NCBI RefSeq assembly: GCF_963662255.1
Contig: NC_085071.1
Location: 2,196,701-2,260,700, forward strand
DNA: 64,000 nucleotides
Reading direction: 5' to 3'
Source: Cinclus cinclus
Taxonomy: Eukaryota; Chordata; Aves; Passeriformes; Cinclidae
Every line of letters begins with the position of its first letter. Positions within the stretch are counted from its first letter, which is position 1. Below the pieces are notes generated by a model. The model was not told where the DNA came from, searched no databases, and saw only the letters and a program-made list of their open reading frames with translations. A program made the translations under genes and the position numbers. This document shows, piece after piece, positions 43,970-56,159 of the stretch.

Positions 43970-46500
43970 GGATATTTTCCAGCTCTTCTCTGCTGCTTTT
44001 TGAGTTTTATCTTTGCATAAAGACAACCAGACAAGTAATTTCCTGACCCCTGCATTTGCCAACAACTTCCACAAATGCTTAAAGCTGCTCTATGTACAGC
44101 CAATTATCTTGGGTGACTTTTTCTCCTTCTCCTTGGCTTGATTCCCCACGAGAGGAGGGGTTGATGAGGCCACTGATTTAACTTGGTCTTTGATTGACAC
44201 CAGCAGAGTAATCTCCTGGCCCAACAGGGTGTAAATATGAAAATAAATGAGTTAATTTTCTGTGAAATCTGAGCTATGATCACTCCTGCTCAAGCCTCTT
44301 CCATCAGGCCTCCTGCTCAGAGTCATTGAGGAAATGTTCAACCCCGCAGACAGGTAAGAAAAATCCTCTGCAGGTTCAGGAGCAGAGCCAGCAGGAGGCT
44401 CTGGGCTGAGGCAGAATTCTTTATGTGTTTATATCAAGACAGATATGAGCATCTTTTGTGTTGTCCTTAAAATAACCCTTTATCGTGAGGATGCAGGTGG
44501 AATGATCACTGTGAAAAATGGGGCTGCCCTGGGCAGAAGTGTGAGCTGCATCCTGAGGCTGTGCAGGGAAATTTAAAATTTATCTATTTTATGGCAAGGT
44601 CACAGGGGAGCTCAGGACGTTCTCCTGGGAAAGCACAAAGCCCTGGGGGGAGCAATGGGAGGATTTTCAGCTAAGCCTCAGCAGATCTTGGCTGGGTGGC
44701 ACTGCCCTTTCTTACAAACTCTCCAGCCCTTTCCTGCTCCAGAGAGTCCTGGCTTGGTGTGGGCTTTGTACAGATCCCAAATCCTGAGTCCCGAGCCCTT
44801 CATCTTCTCTCTGTAAATGCTTGGGAAGTTCTGCTCACCGAAGTCATCACTGGAGGATTCCCCTGGCTTTCATCACCCATCATCTCTGTGCTCCTCTTAT
44901 TGCAGGTCTCATCCTTTCTGCTGCCCACAGCAACCTCTCCAACCATGCTCAGACATTCCATGAAAAATCAGATTTCTACTAATATTTTAATGTTAACACC
45001 TAATAAAAAAAAGAGTATGACCAGTGAATGAGTTCATCTTTTTGTTCCCTGAAACATCTTAATAAAAATAATTTAGATTATTTAAAATATATTGTTTAAA
45101 TATTTTATTAAATTTATTTTATTTATTAAATATTGTAATATTTATATATTATTTATATATTTTTTTAAATAATTGCCAGAACTGGGAAGACAATTTATAG
45201 AAAAGTCATTTGAGCCATGTCCTTTGAGTTGTCCTTCCCTTTGCTTTTCCCTGGAAAAGAAGTCCTTCCCTGTCATCCCAAAGCTGAGGAACCCCCTAGA
45301 GCAGACCCAGGGGACAGTGACAGAAGGAACCACTGATGGCCACAGATGTGGCAATGCCCTTGGGGTGGAATCAGGAAAAGGTGGATCAGAAGTGTCCAGG
45401 GATGGAGCATCTGGGATAAAGTCATGGATTGTTTCAGCAGGGAGGCAGAGGGAGATGGTGCAGGGTCCACACAGTGCTGTTAGCTGAAAAAGAAAGTTTT
45501 TTATGAGGGATGAGGCTCAGGAATTGCCACATGCCCAAGTTAAGGATGCTCTCCTGCCCTGCACCCTGCTGGACTCAGGGAATGGCACAGGGCTTTGGGT
45601 TGGGAGGCAAAGCCCATCCCATTCCCACCTCCATCCCAAGCAGGGCTCCCTTGTGCTGGGAATCAGTCCTGGAGTGTCCCTGTGGAAACACTGGGCATGG
45701 GAGGGGGATATTGTACAGCTGGGCTTGGAGTGTGCTGAGCTGGCTTGGCCTGGAAAATCCACAAAGCCCTCTGGGCAGGGTGGGAATTCAGCTGGAGAGA
45801 GGGAAGGAGCCTCAGCAAATGGTCTGGTAGGGGAAGGCCGAGCCAGATCCTGACTCTGGTGTCACCAGCAGGTCCTTCCCAAGCTTCTGGCAGTTCCAGA
45901 TAGCAGGAGATGCCTGTGCTGGTGTCCCTGGGCTCAGGGCTGCAGGGAATGGTGTCTCCAGGGGCTGGGTGTGCTGTCCCACTGTCACTGAGTGCTCAGG
46001 GTGGACATCCACACCTTCCCCTGGGCTCTCCTGGCTGCCCCTCCCTTTCACCTGGAGCAGGCAGAGACCAACACAGGCACTTCTCCCAAGGGTCAGGGAA
46101 TTTTAGGAGCTTTACAAAAACTGGGACATGGAGCAGGGAGCTCAGAGCCAGGGATGTCCTGGAACTTTATCCCTTGTATTTCCTTCCTTGAGAAAACATA
46201 TAAAAAGCAAAAATGCTGCCAGGCTTTGGATAATTTCTCTTTTGGGGCGGATTTTTTCTGTCCTAAGGCTTTGAACGAGTTATCCGGAAGAGAAATGTAG
46301 GAAAAGAGGTGCTAATTAATGGAGGTGGGAAAGCAGTGACGAAGCTGAAGGGATGGATGCATTTGCAGGATGCAGAAACAAAACAAACCACCAGGGAATT
46401 GCAGCTTCCCAGAATCAAAACCATGCTGATATGAAATGTGGGCTGGTGCTCCTAAAAAGCCATGGATGGGAAATGAAGGAATGGATGAGTGAGGGTTTAA
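43970..46500. other. Intergenic with an AT-rich island
   Basis: The segment 45060-45172 is almost pure A/T, with many TTTATTTA and ATATTTATATATT motifs. The rest is unremarkable, and open frames are short and overlapping. Confidence 0.5.
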
Positions 46501-46506
46501 GTGGCT

Positions 46507-47685
46507 GTCCTGGTTTCAGTTTGGAAACATCAATTAAGGCAGTGGTTTCGATTTGCCAATTTAAATATACTCATTTTCTGCTGTGAGACAGGATTAGGAG
46601 CAAAAGCAAGGCAGGCCTAAAACTTAAATGGTGTAAAGAAAACTATTAACAACATAAAGAAATAATAAATTCAGAATAAAACCTTCAGACCACCCCTTCT
46701 CCCCTCTCCCACACCCTCTTCTTCTTAACTGCAACATACAGAAACACTTCAGTCAGTTACCAACTTGAAAATAATCTTTTTCAGTTCACTCTTGGGAGAG
46801 GAATCTCCCCTTGTCAGGCTATAGGGACTTCTCCATGAGAAGAAAAAAACAGTTCTCTCATGGCTTCACTTTCCAGGAGCAGCAGCCACCTGGGATTGTG
46901 CAATTGTGAAAACTCCTCCCATCTTCACAGCCTTCCCAGAGCTGTGCTTGTGGGCCATGCCAGACTCATGGGGTATTTGCTTTTAAGAATGAACTGTTCC
47001 AAAGCAAAAGTTCTCTTCATCTCCTTTTCTCCCTGTTCATGCTTCATCCCCAGGAACAGAGATCCCCTTTTCCTTTGGGGCACAGAGTTCTCAACACAGG
47101 TGCTTCTGCTCATGACCTACAAGCTGAATACTCCGACCCCCCCCATGTGTTTTTCCACCGTTTATAGGAATTTTTAGTGTAGTACAGTCCATCCCTATAG
47201 CTCACAAAAGGATTTTCAGCCCAAATTCATGGTGTCTCCTCATTCTCCTTCCATCTGGAACCTGATTCCTGCTTCACTGACTTTGGGGTATCCTCTCTTT
47301 TTCCTCTCAAAATTTTTCCTCTGTTCTTTTTCCTCTCAAAATCATCACACTGGGCCTGTGGGGGGAAGCAGGGCTGATAAGGAATTCCTTATCCAGGAGT
47401 GTCTGGGTGTTTGGCTGCATCTGTTTGTTTTCCTCAGCAGGACAGATAAGATAACTCCAGGCTGTGTTTAGAGCAGGTTAAAACTGTTTAGTAAACAGAT
47501 TTATATGCATGAACACACTGGCATAGGAACACTCATATGGTAACTCACAGATCAGCACCCACCTCAGTTCAGGAGGTTTTTCAGTCATGATTATGGTCTC
47601 TCTCATTAGAGAGGCCTTTTATCACAGAAAGCCAAATTTTCCAGACAAACCACTCTAATTAAACCTGGGAGATAAAATTTTAAAA
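46507..47685 (+). mobile_element. Possible endogenous-retrovirus LTR-derived block
   Basis: It opens with TGTCCTGGTTTCAG, a start I associate with avian ERVL-type LTRs. More than 1 kb of single-style sequence without CR1 features follows. No retroviral coding sequence, primer-binding site or second LTR was recognised. If the call is right, this is a solo or decayed LTR with no coding capacity. The boundaries and orientation are uncertain, and it could be ordinary single-copy DNA. Confidence 0.3.
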
Positions 47686-47692
47686 AATTACC

Positions 47693-47715
47693 AAAAAAAA
47701 AAAAAAAAAAAAAAA
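47693..47715. repeat. Poly(A) run of 23
   Basis: An uninterrupted A tract lies right of the possible LTR-derived block. It may be a simple expansion or the tail of a retroposed sequence. No flanking target-site duplication was identified. Confidence 0.9.
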
Positions 47716-48722
47716 GAATAGTGGGGTTTGGCCAAAGCAGTTTCCTCCACCTCTGGTTCCTTGCTCTGAGAGAGTACAGCCAAGTTGCTGAGGCTCAGAA
47801 GGAATTGGATGGAACCCAAACTGCTCATGTTTGAGGGTTTGAGGGCTGGACAGAGCCTTGTCAGCTAGGAAATCCTGGGATGAGCACAGAGATGGGAGAG
47901 AGGGAGAAGAAGCCAAAGCTCCTGTGCAAGGTCAGCAAGTGGAGAGAAAATATCCCACATCTGACCCAGGAACTTGCTGTGGTGTCCAGGATGTGGAAAT
48001 CAGTAGAGACTGACAGTGAAGGAACAGAAATGGGGGATGTGGGGTCAGACCCCTTTCAATCCATGGGGAGAACGAGGCAGGGGAGCAGCTCTGCGTGGGA
48101 AGTGCCCAGGGTGACAGAGCCACACGGCTCGGGGACACTCAGTCCCACCAGGAGCACCTGGAGAGGGCTCAGGTGAGGATGAGGCTGGAGAATTCATCCT
48201 CAGTCTGGCCTAAGAAGGAGGATGTGAATTCCAAGGGGCATAGGAGCGTCCCAGACACGGGCAGGGAGCTGCAATGGATAAATGAACAAATTTATCACCT
48301 GTGGGACTCTCCCACGTGGGAAACTCCTGCTCTGGCATTGGTGTCCCAGGGTAAAGGCCAGTGGGATGTGCCCAGGAGCCCCCCAGTGCTCTCCAGTGCT
48401 TCACCACTGATCCTGGAGCTCTGGGGCTGTAGAAGGGCCCCCAGATCTGGGATTTAGGGATTTTTTGATCCATCTGTCTCCTACCAATGGTGCTCTGTGC
48501 CCCACTGCACCAGCCAGGGCACACATCCCACCCTGGAGTGCTCCCCCAGCCCCTGGGCACAGCACGGGGCCCATCCATGGGGGTGCTTCAGCACCTGCTC
48601 AAGATAAAATTTTATTTTATTTATGGCATTGGTCAGAAAACCAGGAAACATTCCCAAACTGGAACTTGGTTTCTCTTCCACAATTGCACTGGTTTTGGGA
48701 CAGGCCTTCCATTCAGGATCTT
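47716..48722. other. Intergenic, no gene recognised
   Basis: GC-balanced single-copy DNA. Several overlapping open frames of about 100-120 codons occur on both strands without domain or splice support. Confidence 0.4.
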
Positions 48723-48723
48723 A

Positions 48724-48965
48724 AAATCACAGAATCATGGAACGGGTTGGGTTGGGAAGGACCTCAAAGCTCATGTTGTTTGACTCCCAGGGACACCTTC
48801 CACTAGCCCAGGTGGCTCCAAGCCCCATCCAGCCTGGCCTGGGATACTTCCAGGGATGGAGCAACCACAGCTTCCCTGTTCCAGGGCCTCACCACCTCAC
48901 AAGATCTCAACCGAAGGTTGAAGAGCACTTTTATTTCCTTTGGAATCTCAGGTGAGGTTAAAGGA
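48724..48965 (-). mobile_element. CR1 LINE 3' fragment
   Basis: AAATCACAGAATCATGGAAC, then GGTTGGGAAGGACCTCAAAG, is a CR1 tail in reverse complement. It continues through GCCCCATCCAGCCTGGCCTG. Confidence 0.85.
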
Positions 48966-48969
48966 GCCC

Positions 48970-51875
48970 AGCAGCTCAGGACAGCTGCACTCTCCCTTTC
49001 TCTCTTGGGCACTTTGGGTCTGTCTGACCTTCTGCTGGATCTCCTGCCCTGCAGCCTCATGCCAAGAGAAAAAGTCAAGGAAAAACTTCCAACATCATTT
49101 CCTGGCAGAGCCCAACAGGGCTGAGGAGGAAAGTCATTGACTGCTGTGTTAGTGGGGGTGATGGTTTCAGTATCTGGAGTCTTGGGGTCTGTAGGAGGGT
49201 CAGGGACCCCAGAGAAGCCACAGAGCTTCATCTGAGGCTGGCAGAAAACAGGGACATGGGGAAAGAGGCAGGAATTCAGATTCCACCGTGCCAAAGGTGT
49301 CTGCAAAGCCAAGCTGTGCTGCTCTGCCCATGCCTGGATTCCCCAGTGGAATGTGCTGCTGGTGCCTGTGGAGCAGAGGAAAAGGGAGATTCACAGGAGC
49401 TAAAGCTGAAGTTCCCTGGAGCAGCAGGCATGGGCAGAGAGGTGAAAGACCCCGAGGGGTTTGCATCTGCACAAGCAGCCAGGCACTGGTAGGGATACCC
49501 TGGACCCTGAAAACCCCAAGGAGCCCCTTCCTGCAGCACTCCCTGACTCAGAGGTGCCCCAGTGCTCATCCCAGCCCTCAGCCCTGCCCTCAGCCCTGCC
49601 CGTGCCAGTGCTGAAGCACAGCAGATTCCAGCTTTTGCAGGGACATTCAGTAATGTGTGCAAACCTGGGCATTTCCCCTAATTTTTCTTCAGACCGAGGA
49701 CTTGTCAAGCTCTGGAATCTCTCTGACTGCACTTCTCAGGATGCACCTGGCCTTTGCTTTCCTGTGTTAAACAACCAGGAATAAATAATTTGCAGTTTTT
49801 GAAGAGCTCTATCTGAAATCTGGGGTGAGCTCAGCTTGGAAATCCACAGTAAAATGAAGATGGTTTTGAGGAAGAGACAAATCCCCATTAACAGAAATCA
49901 TGGGCACAGTCCTGAATGTGTCATTTGAAACTGGGCTGGAGGAGTGGTGAGCTCCTGACTGCTCTCCAAGCCTTTTGCTTGGCTGGTTGTGAGCTGCTCT
50001 GAAGATCTGTGTGTTTGCCCCTCCACACACCGACTGCTTTCAGCACTCCTGCTCTTACCTCAGCCTCTTTTCTTCCCACTGACACCTTGCTGGAAATATT
50101 TCCCATCTAATTTTCTCTGAAAAAGCAGAATGAGTTAGCACAGACCCCTTGATCCCGAAGGCCCTTCTGAAGGTAAGGGGAGAGGTACTTCTAGTAGAGC
50201 TCAACCTGACAGCAGCTCATGAACTTGAGGCTGTAATAACAAAAGTTTGCCCTCGCCCTGATGGGAAGGGAGCTGTAGGTGCAGGTCTTGGGGTACAAGT
50301 GGAAAGCCAGCAGTCCCCATGAGTATGGAAAAGTGGGTTGGAATGGGATGTGTCAGCACCCATGGGCACCACACGCCCTGGGGACCACACCAGCCCTTGG
50401 AGAGGTGCCCTGTCCTCCCTGACCACCCTCCCTCCCTGGCAGCAGCAGCCAGAGCCATTCCCTGGTTTGGGTGACTTTTCCACACCAGTGCCTGGCAGGC
50501 CACGCTCTGCTGAGGGTGTGTGGGGCTGTTTGTCCTCTGCCCTCACTGCTGCTCCCCAGGGGCTGGCAGAGCTGCCCTGGGCTACTTCGAGGTGTGCAGG
50601 GCTGGTTTCCTCTCCAGTTTGCCTCCCTTGCAAAGCCAGCTCCATCTCAGCACCTTGGAGCACAGGGAAGATGGGAGCTGTCACCTCAGCACTGTCCTTG
50701 GCAGGGAGCACAGGCCAGCAGCACTGTGAGTGCCAGGAAGGGCAGGGAACACACGTATTTCCCTGGATGTGGCATCCAGGTCCTGGCAGGGCACAGAAGA
50801 AGTGTCTTCCTGCCTCTTTCACGCTGAAAGAATGTCTTGTTCCTCCTCTTCTGTTTTACACAACACTAAGTTGAGGACTGAGGCGTTTTCCCAGTGGCAG
50901 AGATGGGGTGAAGATTTTTCTTCTCAGTGCCTGGTGCTCTGTAACTCTCACAGTGAATGCTCCACAGCCTTTGAAAGGTTTCCTAAATTTCCTGCCTTGC
51001 AGATGGGGGGGAGGAACTGCCAGTGAAGGAGAAAGAGATTTTCCTCCAGTGCTCCATCCAGCTCCATGCACACCCCCTCCTTGCTGTTCCCAGAGCAGCA
51101 CACAAACACCCCATTCATATGAAAATAAGGAAAGGCAGGAAAATTGTTTTCCCATTTCTGTCCCCAGCAGAAGTCAATGAAGAAATTGCTGCTGTGGCTT
51201 GGTGCCAGGAGAGGTTTGCACATTTTTTTAGCATCACTGCGGAGTGTGCTGGTCAGCACAAGCTGCCACTGCCACGGTGCTGAGCTCAGAGCTCTGCCTT
51301 GAGACAGCTGAAAGGACTCACTCTGCAGGGATTGCCCCAGATGGGTCTCATGGCTGTGTCCCTGTCACCCGTGGCCTCCCCAGAGCTGGGACAGGAGTCC
51401 ATGGACCAGTCACAGCAATCAGCCACAGCTCACACCTCTGTCCTGCCATGCTCAGGCTGTCCCCTCTGGGGCAGGTGCCTCATTTCTTGTTCCCATCTTG
51501 CCGCCCATCATGATTTTCCTGGTGGCAGTGGGCAGCCTGCTGTCCCCTGGGCATTTTTTCTCTTAGGGTTCCACTCATGCCTGTACTGCAAGTCCAAAGA
51601 ATTTATAAGAGCTAAAAGTATCGTGTGGACAAACTGCTAGAAAGACACACAGCTCTAAAGGGTGCTGGTCCTTCAGAGTCCAGTAGAGTGAGCAGGTGGA
51701 AATTATGCAGATTCTGACCATTTCCCCTAATCAGTTGCTTTTCCTGCAGTGTTTGCTGCCCTCTCTGCTAAGATTTGTTATTTTTAGGAGTTTATTCAGA
51801 TTTCTCTGTTGGTCATCACCTGAGAACACAGCTAGGTGTGAACATCGGACTCCTGATGGAGCCAAGGCTGGCTCA
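48970..51875. other. Intergenic, no gene recognised
   Basis: Single-copy DNA without recognised exons, RNA genes or transposons. Overlapping open frames up to 201 codons (50217-50822, minus) lack any recognisable domain. Confidence 0.4.
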
Positions 51876-51878
51876 GCT

Positions 51879-51961
51879 CCCATCCCATCCCATCCCATCC
51901 CATCCCATCCCATCCCATCCCATCCCATCCCATCCCATCCCATCCCATCCCACCCCATCCC
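51879..51961. repeat. (CCCAT)n pentanucleotide microsatellite
   Basis: About 16 nearly perfect copies. The minus strand reads GGGAT repeatedly, giving G triplets separated by two bases, a strong G-quadruplex pattern. Confidence 0.97.
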
Positions 51962-52245
51962 AGAGGCTGAAGGCCACGGAGAGGGGGCAGAGCTGCCCTC
52001 TCCCAGCGGGGTCTTTGCCACCCTGAAACCCAGCCAGGGATTTGCAGCAGAGCCTGAGCTCAGCCTTGCTAAGCCTGGTCAGGTGGCAGGCACGGCCAGC
52101 CCTGCTCAGTCAGGGATGTGCAGGACCCTCACACATCAGCATCTTCCGTGGGCTGGGAAGTGGAAAGGAAGGATGTGCAGGGACTCTCCAATTTTGCAGG
52201 CTTGGGTGGAATCTGCTTCTTCCAGCTCATGGATTCAGATCTGAG

Positions 52246-52908
52246 GAAGGCCTGGGATCAGACACTGCAGATTCCAGGGACCAGACACTGCAGATTCCCA
52301 GCATCAGACACTGCAGATTCCCAGCATCAGACACTGCAAACTCCTGGGATCAGACACTGCAGATTCCCAGGATCAGACACTGCAGATTCCCAGCATCAGA
52401 CACTGCAGATTCCCGGGATCAGACACTGCAGATTCCCAGCATCAGACACTGCAGATTCCCGGGATCAGACACTGCAAACTCCTGGGATCAGACACTGCAG
52501 ATTCCCAGGATCAGACACTGCAGATTCCCAGGATCAGACACTGCAGATTCCCGGGATCAGACACTGCAGATTCCTGGGATCAGACACTGCAGATTCCCGG
52601 GATCAGACACTGCAAACTCCTGGGATCAGACACTGCAGATTCCCGGGATCAGACACTGCAGATTCCTGGGATCAGACACTGCAGATTCCCGGGATCTGAC
52701 ACTGCAGATTCCTGGGATCAGACACTGCAAATTCCTGGGATCAGACACTGCAAACTCCTGGGATCAGACACTGCAGATTCCTGGGATCAGACACTGCAGA
52801 TTCCCAGCATCAGACACTGCAAACTCCTGGGATCAGACACTGCAGATTCCCAGGATCAGACACTGCAGATTCCCAGCATCAGACACTGCAGATTCCCAGG
52901 ATCAGGGC
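52246..52908. repeat. 23-bp minisatellite
   Basis: About 28 copies of a unit starting ATCAGACACTGCAGATTCCC. The last bases vary (AGC, GGG, TGGG) and a subset has GCAAACTCC for GCAGATTCC. Variant copies are interspersed, as expected from unequal exchange. Frames of up to 298 codons through it are artefacts. Confidence 0.97.
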
Positions 52909-53365
52909 TTTGGGAAGCAGTGGTGCCCTAGACACTGAGGAAGGAGCATGTCCATCCCTGCCCAGGGATACAAGCCCCGTGCTCATGCCTCGTACACACA
53001 GCCCAGGAGGAGCATTCCCTCTGCCAGGCTATCAACCCTTTGGAAAAAAAGCGAGCTCAAACAATAGCCCTGTGTTTTCTTTGGAGCTCTCAGCCCCAGC
53101 AGAGTCAGCAGTACGGCCATGGCTGTGCCCGCTCACCCTGCTGTCCCTCCCCTGCCACAGCCTGAGTCACAGACAGTGACACAAGGCCATTGTCATCCCA
53201 GGAATGCAGCTCTTTCCTGCTCCGCACAAATATTTTGTACAGTGCATTTTCCGTGCTCAGATTGCTGCTGGAAGTGCCCCCAGGAGCGCTGCTGAGTAAT
53301 GGTGCCATCGCTGGCCCTGCTCCCCGGGTCCAGGCTCCCTTCTGCTCTGCACAAAGGGCATGGGG

Positions 53366-53755
53366 TCAAGGCTGGAGGAGTGCATTTCCTCCAAGGCTGG
53401 AGGAGTGCATTTCCTGCAAGGCTGGAGGAGTGCATCTCCTGCAAGGCTGGAGGAGTGCATTTCCTCCAAGGCTGGAGGAGTGCATTTCCTGCAAGGCTGG
53501 AGAAGTGCATCTCCTCCAAGGCTGGAGAAGTGCATCTCCTCCAAGGCTGGAGAAGTGCATCTCCTCCAAGGCTGGAGAAGTGCATCTCCTGCAAGGCTGG
53601 AGAAGTGCATCTCCTGCAAGGCTGGAGGAGTGCATTTCCTGCAAGGCTGGAGAAGTGCATCTCCTCCAAGGCTGGAGGAGTGCATCTCCTCCAAGGCTGG
53701 AGAAGTGCATTTCCTGCAAGGCTGGAGAAGCACATTTCCTCCGAGCAGCACATGC
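53366..53755. repeat. 25-bp minisatellite
   Basis: About 15 copies of a unit starting AAGGCTGGAGGAGTGCATTT. Variable sites are GGAG/GAAG, ATTT/ATCT and CTCC/CTGC. Both strands stay open, producing 271-codon and 186-codon frames with repeating Lys-Ala-Gly or Ala-Leu-Gln segments. These are not genes. Confidence 0.97.
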
Positions 53756-53759
53756 ACTG

Positions 53760-54420
53760 AGGAGGGAGGAAATCATGGATTTAACCCCTCCAGTTACAAT
53801 TCCCTGGGGTCACATCGCTGGAGCCAGCTCATGGTCCTTCCAGAGGCACTTATAGAGCAGGTTCACAGCTTGTCCCTCTGCTCCAGAGATGTCCATGGGG
53901 TCCCTGGTCCCCTGGAGATGCCTTTCTTGGCATTACCTCCCAGGGGAGTGGGACAGGAGCTCAGACAGGAGCTGAGCCCTGCCAAATCCCTCCTGGGGAC
54001 ACCCCTCAGGGCACTGCAGCTCCTGCCCTCTGCTGTCTGCTCCACTCTGCTCAGAGATGAAATCCCAATTACTCCCCTCACTGAAGCCCTTCTGCCTCCT
54101 CACACTGCCCAGCAGAGAGCCAAGGACAGACCTTGTGTTTTGTACCTCTGCCAGGTTGTTTTCAGGGTGATCTAAAATCAAATTTCTGGGAATATATAGG
54201 ATAAATAAATTTAAAAACAAAACTTGGGATGTGGCAAAGGCCCTATTCCCCAAATGTCTTCATTTTACAGAGATGAAGGACAGATGATGAGGCTGCATCG
54301 AGGGTGAACTCAACTGTGGTGAGCTCCTCAATGAACACCAAAAGCTGGTGAGGTGCTGGTGAGGGTGTCACACATTCTGTAGGGGACAGTGATTCACTGT
54401 GACAGCACAGGGCCATGCAC
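53760..54420. other. Intergenic, no gene recognised
   Basis: Single-copy DNA between two repeat blocks, with an AT-rich patch near 54165-54220. Confidence 0.4.
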
Positions 54421-54425
54421 TGGGG

Positions 54426-54610
54426 TCATGGAATCACAGAACATGGAATGCTTTGGGTTGGGAGAGACCCTAAAGTTCATCCCATTTCACCCCTGCCATG
54501 GCAGGGACAACTTCTACTGTTCCAGACTGCTCCAAACCCTGTCCTGCCTGGCCTGGGACACTGCCAGAGTCCCAGGGGCAGCCACAGCTGCTCTGGGATG
54601 CAGCACAGGC
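54426..54610 (-). mobile_element. CR1 LINE 3' fragment
   Basis: CATGGAATCACAGAACATGG, then GGTTGGGAGAGACCCTAAAG, is the reverse complement of a CR1 tail. GGGCAGCCACAGCTGCTCTG marks the 3' UTR further in. Confidence 0.85.
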
Positions 54611-54984
54611 CATGGTGCTTCAGAGCATTTTGGGATGTAGCAGTTTTGGAGTGATGAATGTGCTCAGGGGGATGTGTCAGACATGCTCTGAACCACGGCC
54701 ACCTCCTGTGAGTTTGTGTCACACAGTACAGGTGACAGTGGCCATCACATGGTGGCTATAGCCTTTGCTCCCCTTTAAGTAGATGTGATTTCTCTGTGGG
54801 AAAAAATTAATTTGAAAAATGAAGTTGTCAATTTTATAGAAATGTTTTGGCTAATTTTTGAACCTCCTCAACTGTGCTTAACTCAAGAGGAGCCAACTTC
54901 ATTGGTATTGTGTAACCTACACAACATGGATTTCCTCCCCAAATGAAATGTTTATACTCATCATTGATGGCGTGGTGGGGTCAG

Positions 54985-55538
54985 CCAGGATGGACTGGGA
55001 CAGCCTGGATGGATTGGGGCAGGATGGACTGGGGCAGCCAGGATGGATTGGAGCAGGATGGATTGGAGAATTCAGGCTGGATTGAAGCAATCAGGCTGGA
55101 CTGGAACATTCAGGCTGGACTGGAACATTCAGGCTGGATGGGAGCATTCAGGCTGGATTGGAGCAATCAGGCTGGATTGAAGCAATCAGGCTGGACTGGA
55201 ACATTCAGGCTGGATTGGAGCAATCAGGCTAGACTGGAGCATTCAGGCTGGATTGGAGCAATCAGGCTGGATTGAAGCAATCAGGCTGGACTGGAACATT
55301 CAGGCTGGACTGGAGCATTCAGGATGGACTGGAGCATTCAGGATGGACTGGAGCATTCAGGCTGGACTGGAGCAATCAGGATGGACTGGAGCATTCAGGC
55401 TGGATTGAAGCAATCAGGCTGGACTGGAACATTCAGGCTGGATTGAAGCAATCAGGCTGGATTGGAGCATTCAGGCTGGACTGGAGCATTCAGGCTGGAC
55501 TAGAACATTCAGGCTGGACTGGAGCAGCCAGGCTGGCC
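54985..55538. repeat. 19-bp minisatellite
   Basis: About 25 regular copies from 55060 of GGCTGGACTGGAGCATTCA, with variants GATTGAAGCAATCA and GACTGGAACATTCA. More degenerate, shorter units lie to the left. The open frames reading Gly-Trp-Thr-Gly-Ala are artefacts. Confidence 0.96.
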
Positions 55539-55971
55539 AAAGCTGGTGGTGGCTGCAGCTGAGCTGGAGGCTGCAGTGAAAGCCCTGCCCTTGCCCGCAG
55601 CAGTTGTGCAATAGCGGATGTTTGGGAGCAGATAGGTGATGCAGAAGACTTCCTTCCTCAGCTCACAAGGCAAATAATTTGTATCCTGATTACAAATTAT
55701 GAGGGTTTGGAGATTGCAAGGTCAGGAGGGACCAGTGTAATTATGTCATCTGACCTTCCCAAGGAGTGCAGCCTTGGAATGACACTTGGTGATTCCCACA
55801 CTGAGGCCACCTGTTCTGGCTGTCCCACAGGGAGACTTTTCCTACAGCCTGAGGCACAGGAGGGTCTGTCCTTGTCCCTGTGACCTCCCAAATTACCCCA
55901 GCACACAGAACACACAGCTCACTTCCAGGTTTGTGGTTTTCCTGCAAGACTTTGGTCTAGAGAAATCATGG

Positions 55972-56065
55972 AAGGGGATGGGATGGGATGGGATGGGATG
56001 GGATGGGATGGGATGGGATGGGATGGGATGGGATGGGATGGGATGGGATGGGATGGGATGGGATG
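55972..56065. repeat. (GGGAT)n pentanucleotide microsatellite
   Basis: About 18 perfect copies on the plus strand. The array directly abuts a second pentamer array. Confidence 0.97.
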
Positions 56066-56159
56066 GAATAGAATAGAATAGAATAGAATAGAATAGAATA
56101 GAATAGAATAGAATAGAATAGAATAGAATAGAATAGAATAGAATAGAATAGAATAGAAT
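56066..56159. repeat. (GAATA)n pentanucleotide microsatellite
   Basis: About 19 perfect copies, continuing without spacer from the GGGAT array. The switch happens within one unit (GGGATGGAATAG). Confidence 0.97.

Noticed and set aside
52246..52908. CRISPR-like appearance of the 23-bp and 28-bp arrays
   Set aside because: Units are contiguous with no unique spacers, and the DNA is vertebrate. These are ordinary minisatellites.
52042..52938. Plus-strand open frame of 298 codons
   Set aside because: It is produced by the 23-bp minisatellite. 23 is not a multiple of three, so the repeat peptide cycles through all frames.
53190..54175. Several 150-270 codon frames on both strands
   Set aside because: All come from the 25-bp minisatellite, which lacks stops in either direction.
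55972..56159. Telomere-like or centromeric repeat
   Set aside because: The units are GGGAT and GAATA, not TTAGGG, and the arrays are under 100 bases each, as in simple microsatellites.
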